Notes under the pieces: model-generated
Told to the model about the DNA's origin: nothing
Database searches by the model: none
What the model saw: only the letters and a program-made list of their open reading frames with translations
Program-made: the position numbers and the translations under genes
Source of the DNA: Carya illinoinensis
Taxonomy: Eukaryota > Streptophyta > Magnoliopsida > Fagales > Juglandaceae
Assembly (NCBI RefSeq): GCF_018687715.1
Contig: NC_056765.1
Span: forward strand, 2,418,001-2,482,000
DNA length: 64,000 nucleotides
Reading direction: 5' to 3'
Shown here: in pieces, positions 43,859 to 55,572 of the stretch
Layout: the number at the start of each line of letters is the position of its first letter
Position numbering within the stretch: the first letter of the stretch is position 1

Positions 43859-45367
43859 ATGGCGGCTGCAGTGGCCTTGCCACCGCCGGTTGGCCCCCGG
43901 TCGTTCACTGATCTCGTCTCAACGGTGCAGCAACCGCTGCCTGAGATGGAGGTGCCATTTCGTCCTCCTAAAGTCATAGATGGAGAGCTTTGTTTTATTT
44001 TCTTTGCAGAAGAGTTGGATACTACCACTCAGCCCTTCTGTTTCTTTATAGTTCTAAAATTTCTTTGGCAAAGACCTTCGTTAGACACCATACGAGCATT
44101 CATTTGTAGATGATGGGGCTTGTCCAGTATGCCGGTGATATCATCCATGATGTGACCGAGACATGTTTTTGTTCGGATGTCCTCTGAATCCGATTTCTAG
44201 AAGGCATTATCCAGGGAGTCCTGCGATGTGAATGGGGTCCCACATAGATCATTTGCTTGGAATCCAGATTTTGATGAAGATTATGAACTCCCTTGTGTAC
44301 CGGCTTGGATTTTCCTCCCAGGGCTTCCACCAAACTTTTATCATGCTTCAGTCTTGAAAGCCCTAACTGCTCCGATCGGTAAGTTTATTAGGCGTGACAA
44401 CTCTACCACTTGTGCAACTAGGACAGATGGGGGTAGAGTTTGTGTTGAAATAGATGCATCAAAAGACCCTATACCATATTTCTGGATCGGCACCCCTGGA
44501 ATGAAAGGAAGCAGGAAACAGAATATTATTTTTGAAACTTTGCCTGCATATTGTGCAGATTGCAGATGCCAGGAACATAATATTAAGACCTGTCGTAAGG
44601 GTCGGGATACTCAAAAGAAACCGAAGGGGGGACTAACTTGGGTTAAGAAATCTGTTAAGTCTGGGGAGGAAAACACCCAGATTCAAGTTAACGGTCTGGA
44701 GAAGGGTACCACTTCAGGTTCTAAGACTTTGGTGGTGCAAGAGATTGATGATAATACAAACGGTGGAGATGATTCCCAGCTTAATGAGATGAAAATTGAT
44801 GAAGCATCAGTGCAGGTTGTTGCTAAGTCTACGGAAGTGAAGGCTTACGTTCATCAATTGCATGGGGAAGAAGACACTGAGGTGGGCCCATATGTTGCAC
44901 AAGAATTCGAAGTTGTGGGCGACTTGGGCCAGTCTGACGGTCTTGCGGGGGATAGTTTAGTAGTAGTAGCAGTGGGCCATGATGCAAGTAGTAAGGGAAA
45001 GTTACAAGAACCAAATGTGGGTTTATGTGAAGTAGACAATATGACTGAAGGTTTTTCTGGGAAGGTAGATCTAAATGAACTTGTTCAGGATGTGCCTTAT
45101 CGTGTTATCAGGGATGACGAAAGTGGGTTTGAAAAAGCCCCTCACCTTAATGTCCAAGTGACTGAATCTATAACTGAAGAATTCATGCATGAAGAGGAAC
45201 GACTTGGTGATACACAATTAGATCCAGAACTTGAACGAGATAGTCTTCGGGATGATAATTGTAAAGAATATTGCACTGATACGGAGAGACCTAAGCAAGT
45301 TGCTGGAAAGTATCACACAAGAAGTTCTTCTAGGGCAGTAATTCGTCCTTCTAAACTTAATTTATGA
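43859..45367 (+). pseudogene. LINE B ORF1 (DUF4283-type RNA-binding protein, zinc knuckle)
   Basis: One frame of about 502 codons starts MAAAVALPPPVGPRSFTDL. Three stops fall in its first third (TGA at 44111, TGA near 44147, TAG near 44198). Clear blocks: DUF4283-like domain (ELCFIFFAEELD, FLWQRPSLDTIRAFI, HVFVRMSSESDF, WIFLPGLPPNFYHASVL), then the knuckle YCADCRCQEHNIKTC near codon 240, then a long acidic tail ending in a basic RSSSRAVIRPSKL. ORF1 proteins of plant LINEs bind the element RNA in the retrotransposition particle. The knuckle cysteines are intact. Confidence 0.85.
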
Positions 45368-48300
45368 TCAGTCCGATTATTTTTTAGAATATCAGGGGTG
45401 TGGGAACCTCCAAAATGCGGTTGAGGAAACTTATTAAAATATATCGGCCTAATATAGTAGCTTTGGCTGAGCCTTTTCTTATGGAGAAAAATATTCTTGA
45501 TTATTTGGGTCGATTCAGTTGTGAGTCCTTTGTTACTAATGAAGTGAAAGAAGGAAAAATTTGGTTGGTGTGGAACTCAGCTGTTACAGTTAATTGGTTG
45601 GAGAGATCGAACCAACATGTTTCTATTCGTGTTGAGGAGAATGGTCATGTGTTTCTGCTCACCATTGTTTATGCTAAGTGTAATTACATGGAATGGAAAA
45701 GTCTCTGGGCGGATCTTGAGGCTAGTCATAGCGGTTCTCTTCCGTGGATTCTTTGTGGAGATTTCAACATTATTAGAAATGACTCGGATCAAAGAGGTGG
45801 TCGACCCCATCCTTTTGTCGCTATGGAAGATTTCAATTTTTGCATTAAAAACTGTGGACTGCTTGACATGAGTTTTAAAGGTCCAAAGATGACTTGGTGC
45901 AATGGCCAAGGCGGGTTGGGCGCAATTGGGCAAGGTTAGATCGTTGCCTCATTAATTCTAATGTTCTTCATTATTTTCCTAACATTTTTTTCCAGGTTTT
46001 GTCTCGTATCACTTCTGATCATTCCCCGTTGGTGATTCAAATGGGTATAGATCCTTTTCGGTATGGGCCTAGTCCCTTTCGTTTTCAATTTATGTAGATT
46101 GATCATATTGATTTTTTTCATTTTGTGGATGGGGTGTGGAAGCAAAAGGGTCTTGGTTCTGGGCTTATTAACTTAGCTTTTAAACTAAAAAGGATGAAAG
46201 TGGCTTTTAAGGATTGGAATCATCGTGTTTTTGGTAAGACTTATAAGATCATCAAAGATTTATAGCAACGTATTGATTGCTTGGAATCTCGCCTCCAAGT
46301 TGGTTTTAATGAGGAGGATGATACTGACCTCTTGGCTTCTAAGTTGGAACTTTTAACTTGGATGGGGAGAGAGGACATTCGCCTTGCTCATATGGCCAAG
46401 AAAAGTTGGCTCAAAGATGGAGACCAGAACTCTAAATTTTATCATGCTTATTTGAATACTAAGAGTCATAAAAGGATTAAGGAGATGTGTTTGAGTGATG
46501 GCACAATTTTAAATTCTCCTTATGATATTCATCAGGCTGCTGTTCCATACTTCCAAAATTTCTTGGGTCATACTCGTCATAGGGTTTTGCCTAATTTAAA
46601 TGAGTTGATTGACCCTGTTATCACTGACGAGGATAATCTGGCTATCTGTCGTGCCCCTTCTTTAGAAGAGGTTAAGGATGCTCTCTTTAGTATTCCCATT
46701 GATAGTAGCCCGGGTCTGAATGATTTTGGTTCGGGTTTCTTCAGAGTTTGTTGGGATATTGTTAAAGGGGATAGTTTGGATGCCACTATGGATTTTTTTG
46801 AAAACCATTCTTTGCCTAGATTCTACACTGCCTTGTATATTGTTTTACTTTCTAAGGTGGATAAGCCTTCTGGTTTTGATAAATTTAGGCCTATTAGTTT
46901 TTGCTCTGTGATTTATAAGATTTGCACTAAAATTATTGTGGGTCGTTTTACCTTCTTGTTATCTAAGATGATCTCACAGGAGCAAGGAGCATTTATTCCG
47001 GGTCGTAGCATATTTGAGAACATCAGTTTAACTCAAGAGATGGTTCATTCTATTCATAAAAGATCCTCTGGGGGTAATGATATGGTTAAGCTTGACATGT
47101 CCAAAGCATATAATAGAGTAGATTGGAATTTTTTACTTCATGTTTTGGCCAACTTTGGTTTTTCTACTCAAGTTATTGATATGATTCAAGCTTGTATTTC
47201 CTCTCCTTAGTATTCTATTATGATGAACGGGACCTTTTTGGATTTTTTTAAAGGCGAGCATGGTTTGAGGCAAGGTGACCCTCTATCCCCTTATTTGTTT
47301 ATTATCATGCAAGAGTATCTCGCTTGCTTAAGCAGTATTTTTCTACTGATAAAATTGGCTCATTTTCTCAAGTTAGAGGTACCCCGATCATTTCCCACCT
47401 TATGTATGCAGATGATGTTATTATTTTTGCTAATGGTAGTAAAAATTCTATGAGGAATTTGATGAAGGTATTGACTCTTTATGAAGATTGGATAGGTTAG
47501 GTTCTTAATAAGGATAAAAGTGCTATTTATTTCTCTAAGAAAATCCCTATTGCTAGGCGGCATGCTATTCTTAATATTACTGGTTTCTCTGAAGGCTCTT
47601 TCCCTTTCAAGTATCTGGAGGTTCCTATTGTGGTAGGGAGACTTAAGGCTAGTTATTTTGGGGTCTTCTTGGTAAAGTCCAAAAGAAAATTGCAGGTTAG
47701 AAGATGAAAATGCTCTCGGTAGGTGGTAGAACTATTCTTCTGCATCATGTGTTAGTGAGTATGGCCACCCATCTTCTTGCAGTGTTACATGTTCCTAAGA
47801 TTGTGCTAGGAGCGTTGAATAAGCTTTTGAGTTCATTCTTTTGGGGTGATTCTGATGGTAAGGCTAAGAGGAAATGGATTCCTTGGAATCATATTTGTAA
47901 TCCTACTGATGAAGTCGGTTTGGGTATAAGGAATTTTGGGGATATTCAAAAAGCTCTTCACATGAAACTTGCTTGGCGACTCATGCAGGGACAGTCTCTT
48001 TGGGCGGATTTTTTTAAAGGAAAGTATATTAAAAATAGTCATTTATCTCTTTTGGAGCCTAATAAAGGCACTCGAATTTGGAAATCGATTGTTTGTTGTA
48101 TCCCAAAGGTATTAAATGGGTCTAAGTGGAAGGTGAGAGAGGGTAATATCTCTTTTTGATATGATAACTGGGAGGAGCACGGACCTCTTAACAGTCAATT
48201 TTCCATGATTGAGTAACCTCATTTAAAAATTAAAGATTGCTGTATTGATAATAGGTAGGATATTCATCTCTTGGATCGCCTAGTGGGTCGTCAGAAAGCT

Positions 48301-49475
48301 TTAGAATTGTGTCAATTTTTGGCTGGGCGCAAGGAAGGACAAGATGCCTTAATTTGGTTAAAGGATACTAGTGGGTCTTTCTCTACCAAAAGTGCTTAAT
48401 TGGGATTGTGTTAGAGTCACGGCATCCCCTTTACCTTGGGCTCATTGGATCTGGCATACTCATTTGCCTAAGAAAATCTCTATTATGATGTGGAAAGCGT
48501 TTAATAATTGTTTGAGTGTGGATGACAGGATCAAAAGGGTTGGCATCTCTATGGCTTCTAAGTGTAATTGGTTACACTAAGGATTTGAATCATGTGCTTT
48601 GTACGGGTGATTTTGCTCGACAAATTTGGAGATTGGCTGCTGTCCAGTTAGGTGTGAATATGGATATTTTTCAAACTTGGCAAGAGCAATCAAATTTTTG
48701 GTTTCGTCGTGCGGGAAAGTCTTCCCAGGTACGGGTAATCTTTGGTCTTCTCCCTTCTATTGTTTCTTGGAAGCTTTGGAAGAGACGGTGTAAGGCCTGG
48801 TATGAGGATAGGATTGATAGTGTTGAGGCAGTTTGGCATGCTATTAGGCTATGGATTCGCCGTATTATGGATTTGATCATGAAAGTTACTAGGCTTTCTA
48901 ATAAGGATGCTGCTATTTTACAAGGTTTGGACATTCCTATTTTATCTCCTAGACCTAAAAGGGTTCGTGTGGTGAGGTGGACCAGACCTCCTCAGGGTTG
49001 GGTCAAGCTTAATACTGATGGGAGTAACCTTGGTAATCCTGGTCCTTCTGGTGCAGGGGGTGTGATTCGAGATGATAGTGGAAGGTTACTTGATGCTTAT
49101 TCTGTTTTTCTAAACCAGGGGTCTAATAATTATGTTGAACTTCGTAGTTTGTTGGAAGGTGTTTGCAGGTGCTATTACTTGGGTTTCTTTCGTGTTGAAA
49201 TTGAGATTGACTCTCAGTTGTTGGTTACTTGGCTTACCAAGGGTGCTTGTAATAACTAGTATTTAGAATATTTTTGGGAGGAATTACTTGATTATCTTAA
49301 TTGTATGGATTATAGAGTGAATCATGTATTTCGTGAAGGTAATGTTGTGGCTGATTACCTTGCTAAGAGGGGAGCTGGTGGTTTAAATTCAAATTGGTCT
49401 GGTGAGTTGCCTAGTAGATTAAGAGGTCTTATCCATATGGACAGACTTGGTCTTCCTTATTTGCGGACCTATTAA
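45364..49475 (+). pseudogene. LINE B ORF2 (endonuclease, reverse transcriptase, RNase H)
   Basis: It begins MISPIIF-stop-NIRGVG, where the stop replaces the Trp of the usual WNIRG. Domains in order: APE endonuclease (45400-46100: LPWILCGDFNIIRN, SDHSPLVI), reverse transcriptase (46380-47620: KDGDQNSKFYH, GAFIPGRSIFEN, KLDMSKAYNRVDW, GLRQGDPLSPYLF, catalytic YADD intact at 47405-47416), zf-RVT (about 48420-48600) and a C-terminal RNase H (49005-49410: LNTDGSNLGNPG, NYVELRSLLEG, EIEIDSQLL, REGNVVADYLAKRG). Frameshifts occur near 45920 and 47320, and several in-frame stops are present. It is inactive as written. Confidence 0.9.
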
Positions 49476-49780
49476 TGGTTTCCTTGGTAAGTTGTTTTTG
49501 TGTTTTACTTTGGCCATTTTACCCTGTTTTGTTTGTGTCTTTTTTGCAGGTTCTCTTTTTAGTTTAGTTCATGTCTTTTCCCTTGTTATGGTTTGTTTAT
49601 GTAATTTTGATTCAATTTGATTTAGTGTTTTGATGCCTGGGTTTTGGTTTTATTGCTTTATTTGTATCCCTCAGGTATCTTGTTGTAACTATGGTTTTCC
49701 TCTGCCATAAGTGAGGGCAATCAATAAAATTGGGGTATCGTCCTCTTCTTAAAAAAAAAAAAACTATTTTATTACTATTT

Positions 49781-50720
49781 ATAAAATTCTCAACTCACTC
49801 TCTAATCTGATCCTAAGATTTGAACTTTCCTAAGTGCAAAAACTTTAGAGTCACACTACAAGAAATCAGGCTTTTTTCTTTAAATTATCCAAAATATTTA
49901 TGAGAAATTATTTATCAAAAGCCTAAACCTCAAGATTAGTTAACACTTTGCTCTTAACCGATGATGAGTTAAAAGTGATCATGTCTTAAATCTGAATTTC
50001 CTTTATGATTCATGTAATTGAATTGAAAGCTAGCTCCAGACACATTATAATATGATCCCTATAATATTTAGTAAAATGGCATCCCAATTTTATTAATAAG
50101 CCTTCAATTTCTAGTGACTAGATGATCAGCTAGTTATAAAGTGACTCCATCCCCATCCATGCATCCTTCAAAGAGAAATGATACCATATTTGTCAATACG
50201 AGAAAAGCTGTTTCCAAATATAGAATAACGTTAATTTGTTGGTTTCCAAAGATGGAGTAGCATAGAAGAAATTCGAAAGGAATCGAGCAAAGCTGACACA
50301 ATCTTTTTTTTTTAGTCTCAACACAACATGATTAGCTACCTTACGTACGCAAGAGTTTAAACTATAAAGCTTAATTAATAAGTGGAGTATGGGTTTGATA
50401 TTCATGCTGTCATAGAAGTACTTATCATTGGATATGATTAATTGGTAACAATCATCGATGTGCATGAGAAACGTTTTCAACTTTAAACTCGTAATGTACG
50501 TACGTTGTCATCATGTATCCAATATCTTTTACCTCAAGAATAAGAAACAGAAACAGAAACAGAAACAGATGGAGAAAAGAAGCATAAGAGTTAATAGCTT
50601 AAAGATCTTTCATAAACTTTGATTTTGGAATCACTTGTAACTTGCATGCAGAAATTAAGAGTAGTAATGAAGACCAAAGCTCTTTAATTTGTGATCGCAT
50701 TGACGTGGAAAGCATGCAGT

Positions 50721-50723
<3 letters not shown>
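49781..50723. other. AT-rich spacer, no gene seen
   Basis: No coding or repeat structure beyond short direct repeats (GAAACAGAAACAGAAACAGA near 50550). It lies between LINE B and the GA microsatellite upstream of the DUF247 gene. Confidence 0.5.

Positions 50724-50789
<66 letters not shown>
50724..50789 (+). repeat. (GA)n microsatellite upstream of DUF247
   Basis: About 33 uninterrupted GA units lie just before the TATA box at 50798. GA/CT-rich tracts are common in plant core promoters and 5' leaders, where GAGA-binding BPC proteins can act. Confidence 0.9.
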
Positions 50790-50791
<2 letters not shown>

Positions 50792-50797
50792 ATGTAC

Positions 50798-50805
50798 TAT
50801 ATATA
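50798..50805 (+). promoter_or_regulatory. Candidate TATA box of DUF247 gene
   Basis: CTATATATAGG follows the GA repeat. Downstream sequence looks like a 5' UTR exon ending CTTCTGCAG before GTGTGT (donor at 50921). A TATAG acceptor at 52641-52643 would bring the leader to 30 bp before the ATG at 52674. This would be a leader intron of about 1.72 kb. The exon model is inference. Confidence 0.4.
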
Positions 50806-50965
50806 GGAGGGGAGGATAACATTGTGATCTACCTTAAAGAGAGAAATTGAACATTCCATCAGTGTGGTGAGGCGCGCGTTCTCAGGTGTACAATCATTTC
50901 TTTCTAGCAAACTTCTGCAGGTGTGTTTAATTTACTTCTTCAGTTTCACTTCTTTATACCTATTA

Positions 50966-51000
<35 letters not shown>

Positions 51001-51196
51001 TTGGGTTTAGAACAATAATTCAAAGCCGAAATTTCAGTGAGCTGAGCTGCGTATACGAGTGGTGTACTCTTGTACGTACATTATCTTATAATTATTCTTA
51101 TAATAACTCATCATGACCTGGATACATATATAGATAGGTAATTAGATACTGGCTACTGGATTTGGTTATCCTTATGATTGTAATTTGTGTGGCAAC

Positions 51197-51839
51197 TAGG
51201 GGTGACTATGTGACACGATCCATGAATTCAACGAGAACAAAATGGGTCGGTAACGGGTCAACTTGTTAATTAACATGAATCAACTTGTTTTGACCTATTT
51301 AGATTTTATTTCAAAATAATTACAATTTTATTATTGTTGAATTGTGATATTGGCATTTCTCAATATACTTATATTTTTATTGTTGTAATTATAATTCTAG
51401 ACCCATGCTCATATTTGTTATTTTAGAGTTTGTAATATTAATTTTATTATATGTTAAAATTTGAAAAATATTAATATTTTTTGTTAGTTGGTAGTCTTAA
51501 TTTTTTTAAAGATATTGTGGTCACTAATAAATATGCATTTTAACTCTTATGTGAAATTATATTAATTAAGTCAAATGAGTTATGCGTATTAGTTTATTCT
51601 ATTTACATAAAATGGGTTCAAATGAGTTGTATCGTGTTAACCTATTTCTAATTACTTATCAAACTGGTTAAAACGAATGATACGACATGACCTGTTATCT
51701 AAATGAGTTAGATTTAGGGTTTGAAACTTTGACATATTTAGTTCAATGGGTCGGATTCGGATATATTAACCTATATAGTCGAATGTTCATATTTTGAGAC
51801 GACGCTAATATGATTTGAAAACACGAATTGTCACCCCGT
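51197..51839. mobile_element. Small non-autonomous hAT element
   Basis: The left end TAGGGGTGAC and right end GTCACCCC (outermost two bases changed) form an inverted repeat. They are flanked by GTGGCAAC (51189-51196) and GTGGCAGC (51840-51847), an 8-bp duplication with one mismatch. The body is AT-rich and non-coding with scattered GGGTCGG/GGGTCAA motifs. It lies within the inferred DUF247 leader intron. Confidence 0.75.
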
Positions 51840-52673
51840 GTGGCAGCTAGAGAAAGAATACTGGCCAAACAAATTAATTAGCGTTGGTACTTATTACATG
51901 AAACTGCATGCATGGATATTAATTACGTAAATAATTGTAGAGAGGTTCATATGTAATTTGATTAGTCATATATATTGAGGTATATAGCGTTATAATCCTC
52001 TACACATTAGGACAGTACTATATATATATATATCAATGTCAAAACGTTCCAGATCTACAAGGCCGGGTTAAAGTACTACTAAGCTGCATGTGTCCCCGGT
52101 TCTATGATCAATGGAATTTCTTGCTCGAGTCTTTTTAACCAACCGAGAAGTATTATATCTACAGACAAATTATATAAAAATAAATTTATTGACTTTTTAT
52201 ATTATATATATTATATCTTTTTTACAATAAAAATAATTTTAGAATTTAACGTACCATATGATTATGTTTCGTTAATTTATGAATTTATTTTTATAAAATT
52301 TATTTATAGTTAAAACATTTCTCTTATAAAAAAAAGAAAAAAAAGAAAAGAAAGTTGAAAATGAAAAGAGGGGAGAAGCAAAAAAGCAACAATATTGTGA
52401 TTTTCTCCTAGCTAGCTCCAGTGTGCAGTAGTGGCTTTGGCAAACTTTTCAATCTAACGATCAGGCCAATAAGAAATCATGATTAAAATATATAAATAGT
52501 TATTCTGATATGGAATTGGCCGGGGGCTGGAGCAAATGGTGCCTGATCTTTGATATGAGCAGGAACTGAATATTTCTATTTGATCTTGTGCGTCTTAGTC
52601 TTGATTGTCGTTGCTTATCCATGATCTGCATGTCACTCTATAGGAGAAAAAGGGAACTTGAGGTTCAAAACTG

Positions 52674-54062
52674 ATGGCAGCGGAGGACGGGACGTCTGAT
52701 CAGACTACGATCATTGACATGGAGCTAGCTTTGCAGCCTGCCTTCCTGTGGCCCGAGTGTTGCATCTACAAGATCCCCAAAGAGCTCCGCATGTTAAACG
52801 AAAAGGCTTACTCTCCAAGGCTTATTTCAATCGGCCCTCTTCATCATGGCAAGAAAGGACTGATAAAGAGGGACATGTTGAAGCTCAGATATGTCAGGAA
52901 TTTCTTTTATCGGACCCAGAAAAAACAGGAGGATTTTTATGAACTCATTGACAAGCAATACCTTCAAGTGTTAAGGTCCTATTCAGAGTGTGATCTCGTT
53001 GTTGAAGATTTAATGAAAGTGATCCTCTTGGATGCCATCTTTATCATCGAGTTATTCTTGAATACTGATAGGAACCCAGATGACCAAGACGATGAAATAT
53101 TAAGTAAACCATGGCTGAGACGTGCTATAAGGGTTGACTTGATGTTACTTGAGAATCAGATTCCATATTTTGTTCTCAGGGAATTATATGAATATGCCTT
53201 CAGGGACGATAATCGAATCGAGCAGAAACGTGTTGTTAACCCCTTTCTTAAGCTTACATGTACTTACTTTTCTTTGAGTTATGAGCAGGGACACATGGAA
53301 GAGGAAGGAGACCCAAAACATTTCACCGATTTGCTGAGAACATTTCATTGTCGTCCGTTCCTTTCAAAGACTATCCTGGCAACAAGAGACCAGGATGAGA
53401 TCAGGCAGAAGATGGTGGTCAAGCCCATCAAACATCTATATAGTGCAACAAAGCTGGACGAGGCAGGAGTGAAATTCAAGGTAGTAGAAGGAGACGGAAG
53501 CTTTCTTGACATAAAATTCCAGAAGAATAGTTGCTTGGATTTCAGTCCATGCTTCACTTCCTCATGGCTTTTGAATTGCTTACCGTGCTTGAAATGCTTC
53601 CCATGCATGGTGCGCATGCAAACTTTCTTGGAAGTCCCGCACTTGGTGGTAGAAGATCGAACTGAAACTCTTTTCCGAAACATCATGGCCCTGGAGGAGT
53701 GCCATTATCCAAGGGAAGCTTACTTCTGTAATTACGTTACCCTATTGGATTTTCTTATATCCACTGAAAAAGATGTGGAATTGCTTGTCGACAAAAAGGT
53801 TATTCGTAATCAGCTTGGTAGCAATGCAGAAGTGGTGACTCTGATTAACAATCTGTGCCCCGATCAGGCTGGGGATGCTTCATCCATTTATTATGAACTC
53901 AGTCGACGGCTGAATAGGCACTGTGATAACCCCTGGAACCGTACCTTGGCAACCATGTCAAGCGTGTATTTCCCTGATATTTGGAGAGGCACTGCAACTG
54001 TAGTTGGGCTAATTATCCTGGGATTCACTTTCTGGAATTTTCTTAGGCCTTATGTTTTGTAG
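52674..54062 (+). CDS. DUF247 (UPF0481) family membrane protein
   Basis: Single uninterrupted coding exon of 462 residues, typical for the family. The N-terminal DUF247 start is CIYKIPKELRMLNEKAYSPRL followed by ISIGPLHHG. Other family blocks are LLDAIFIIELFL, DLMLLENQIPYFVLRELY and, late in the protein, FRNIMALEECHYP and YVTLLDFLISTEKDV. One C-terminal hydrophobic helix (about residues 440-456, VVGLIILGFTFW) ends just before the stop, so the protein is likely tail-anchored. The family is large in plants and mostly uncharacterised; DUF247 genes are male determinants of self-incompatibility in grasses. Nothing here ties this copy to that role. The ATG at 52674 is the first in frame and gives the usual N-terminus. 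Fragments of relatives lie at 42432-42490 and 54285-54585. Confidence 0.93.
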   Translation: MAAEDGTSDQTTIIDMELALQPAFLWPECCIYKIPKELRMLNEKAYSPRLISIGPLHHGKKGLIKRDMLKLRYVRNFFYRTQKKQEDFYELIDKQYLQVLRSYSECDLVVEDLMKVILLDAIFIIELFLNTDRNPDDQDDEILSKPWLRRAIRVDLMLLENQIPYFVLRELYEYAFRDDNRIEQKRVVNPFLKLTCTYFSLSYEQGHMEEEGDPKHFTDLLRTFHCRPFLSKTILATRDQDEIRQKMVVKPIKHLYSATKLDEAGVKFKVVEGDGSFLDIKFQKNSCLDFSPCFTSSWLLNCLPCLKCFPCMVRMQTFLEVPHLVVEDRTETLFRNIMALEECHYPREAYFCNYVTLLDFLISTEKDVELLVDKKVIRNQLGSNAEVVTLINNLCPDQAGDASSIYYELSRRLNRHCDNPWNRTLATMSSVYFPDIWRGTATVVGLIILGFTFWNFLRPYVL

Positions 54063-54284
54063 ATGTCTAATATTTTGGAGTGCTTTGCTTTAATGGATCG
54101 ATCCGTAGCCTCCATCTTTATATAATGTTCTACCGAATACTTTCATTATGTTGTTTGTAATATGATGCATATAATAAGTAATTTATGGCTGAACTAATAA
54201 GGAAATCATGATCATGTTACTTAATAATTACTTCCTTTCTCGAGCTTTCTGGACTGTAAGTACTTTTCCTTGAATTTGAGCACA

Positions 54285-54585
54285 TTCCCAGGGATCAAAA
54301 GGAAGGAAAACATTTCATCACTGATTCAATCAAGAACAATTAATTTCACTGTTGTCCGTTCCTGTAAAAAAATCTATATGTGCGAGAAAAGTTGGCAAGG
54401 CAAGAGTGAAATAATACTTGACGGTAAACTCCAGAAGATTATTTGCTCGATTGCTCATCTCCACGTACGCTTCAATGTTTCACGGCTTTTGAACTGCTTA
54501 CCATATTGCATGCTTAAAATACTTTCCATGCATATATGGTATTGCGTACGCAATCTTTCTTGGTATCAAGTCCCGTTCACTAGGC
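54285..54585 (+). pseudogene. DUF247 pseudogene fragment, interrupted by LINE C
   Basis: The segment resembles 53290-53650 of the intact gene: AACATTTCATCACTGATT, TGTCCGTTCCT, TTCTTTCTTGG and AAGTCCCG correspond to matching points, including GGCTTTTGAACTGCTTACC. It is diverged and full of frameshifts. The match resumes after the LINE insertion (about 58157-58200: CACTAGGCGGTACACGA against CACTTGGTGGTAGAAGA), so the fragment was split by LINE C. Confidence 0.8.
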
Positions 54586-55572
54586 AATAAGAAGCAGGTC
54601 ATAACGTATGTTGGGATCCATGATGGGAAGGTTTTGGTGGGGTCATAAAGGATGAGAGAAAGATATATTAGATTAGTTGGGAAAGAATGTGTGAATCTAA
54701 ATTCAAATTAGGTGGTTTAGGCTTTAAAGACTTGAGAATCTTCAACTTGGCTTTGTTAGCCAAACAGCGGTGGAGTATCTTACAAGATGAAAGTTCTATG
54801 CTACAAAGAATTTATAAGGCAACATATATTTCACAAGAGACAATTTCTTTGACTCTGGCCGGCCTGGGTAATAATCCTTCATACACATAGAAAGGAATAT
54901 GCACAGCAAAGAAATGGCTATTCCAAGGATGTAGGTGGAGAGTTGGTGATGGAAAAACATCAAAAATATGAACTGATAATTGGATCTTAGGACATCAAGT
55001 ATTACAGATGGGAAGCATAGACTCAAGGGCAGACCATGGAGCAGAAACAGTGGATAGCATTATTGACAATAATAAAGGGTGGAATGTGGAGAAGATAAGA
55101 ACTCAATTCAATCCAAGTAGCCACATATATACTAAAAATCATAATCTATCCTAGAGAGCAACCAGATAAGTGGATATGGACCAAAGTTTTGAATTCCATT
55201 CCAGTTGAAGTACTGAATAGAATATTTCGATACCGGTACATCGATACCGGTACGATGTACCGTTTCGGGATAGTAAATATATGGATAAATTATATATATA
55301 TATATAAATTATATTCCAAAATAAATTCAAGTCTTAAAAATACACATATTTGAAAAACTCAATAATATTTCTAAGTTGTAATTATTTCTCAATCCAACTA
55401 CTAAAAAAATCACATATCTTCATAAAAAAGACACAATGCATATACGCTAGCTTAGACCTTACTTTTCAAGGGATAATATTTTAACCTTAAAGTATGATAT
55501 TATTTCCACAATGCATATATGCTTTTACTTGCTTGTACGGAAAAGGATGCATATATATCACAGTGTAGGTAT

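Larger units (their letters stand above)
43768..49763 (+). mobile_element. Full-length L1-type LINE (LINE B) with TSD
   Basis: About 6.0 kb. The target duplication CTATTTTATTACTATTT (17 bp, possibly longer with adjacent A residues) occurs at 43751-43767 and 49764-49780, just after the A tail (49751-49763). ORF1 (43859-45367) and ORF2 (45364-49475) overlap by ATGA. The 3' UTR ends CAATAAAATTGGGGTATCGTCC..CTTCTT before the A run. The element has several stops and at least three frameshifts, so it is inactive, but it is complete in layout and moderately young. Confidence 0.92.

Noticed and set aside
44829..45039. Minus-strand frames opposite LINE B ORF1
   Set aside because: Shadows of the real + strand reading frame.
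50193..50480. 95-codon minus-strand frame
   Set aside because: AT-rich, no domain, no promoter or splice logic.
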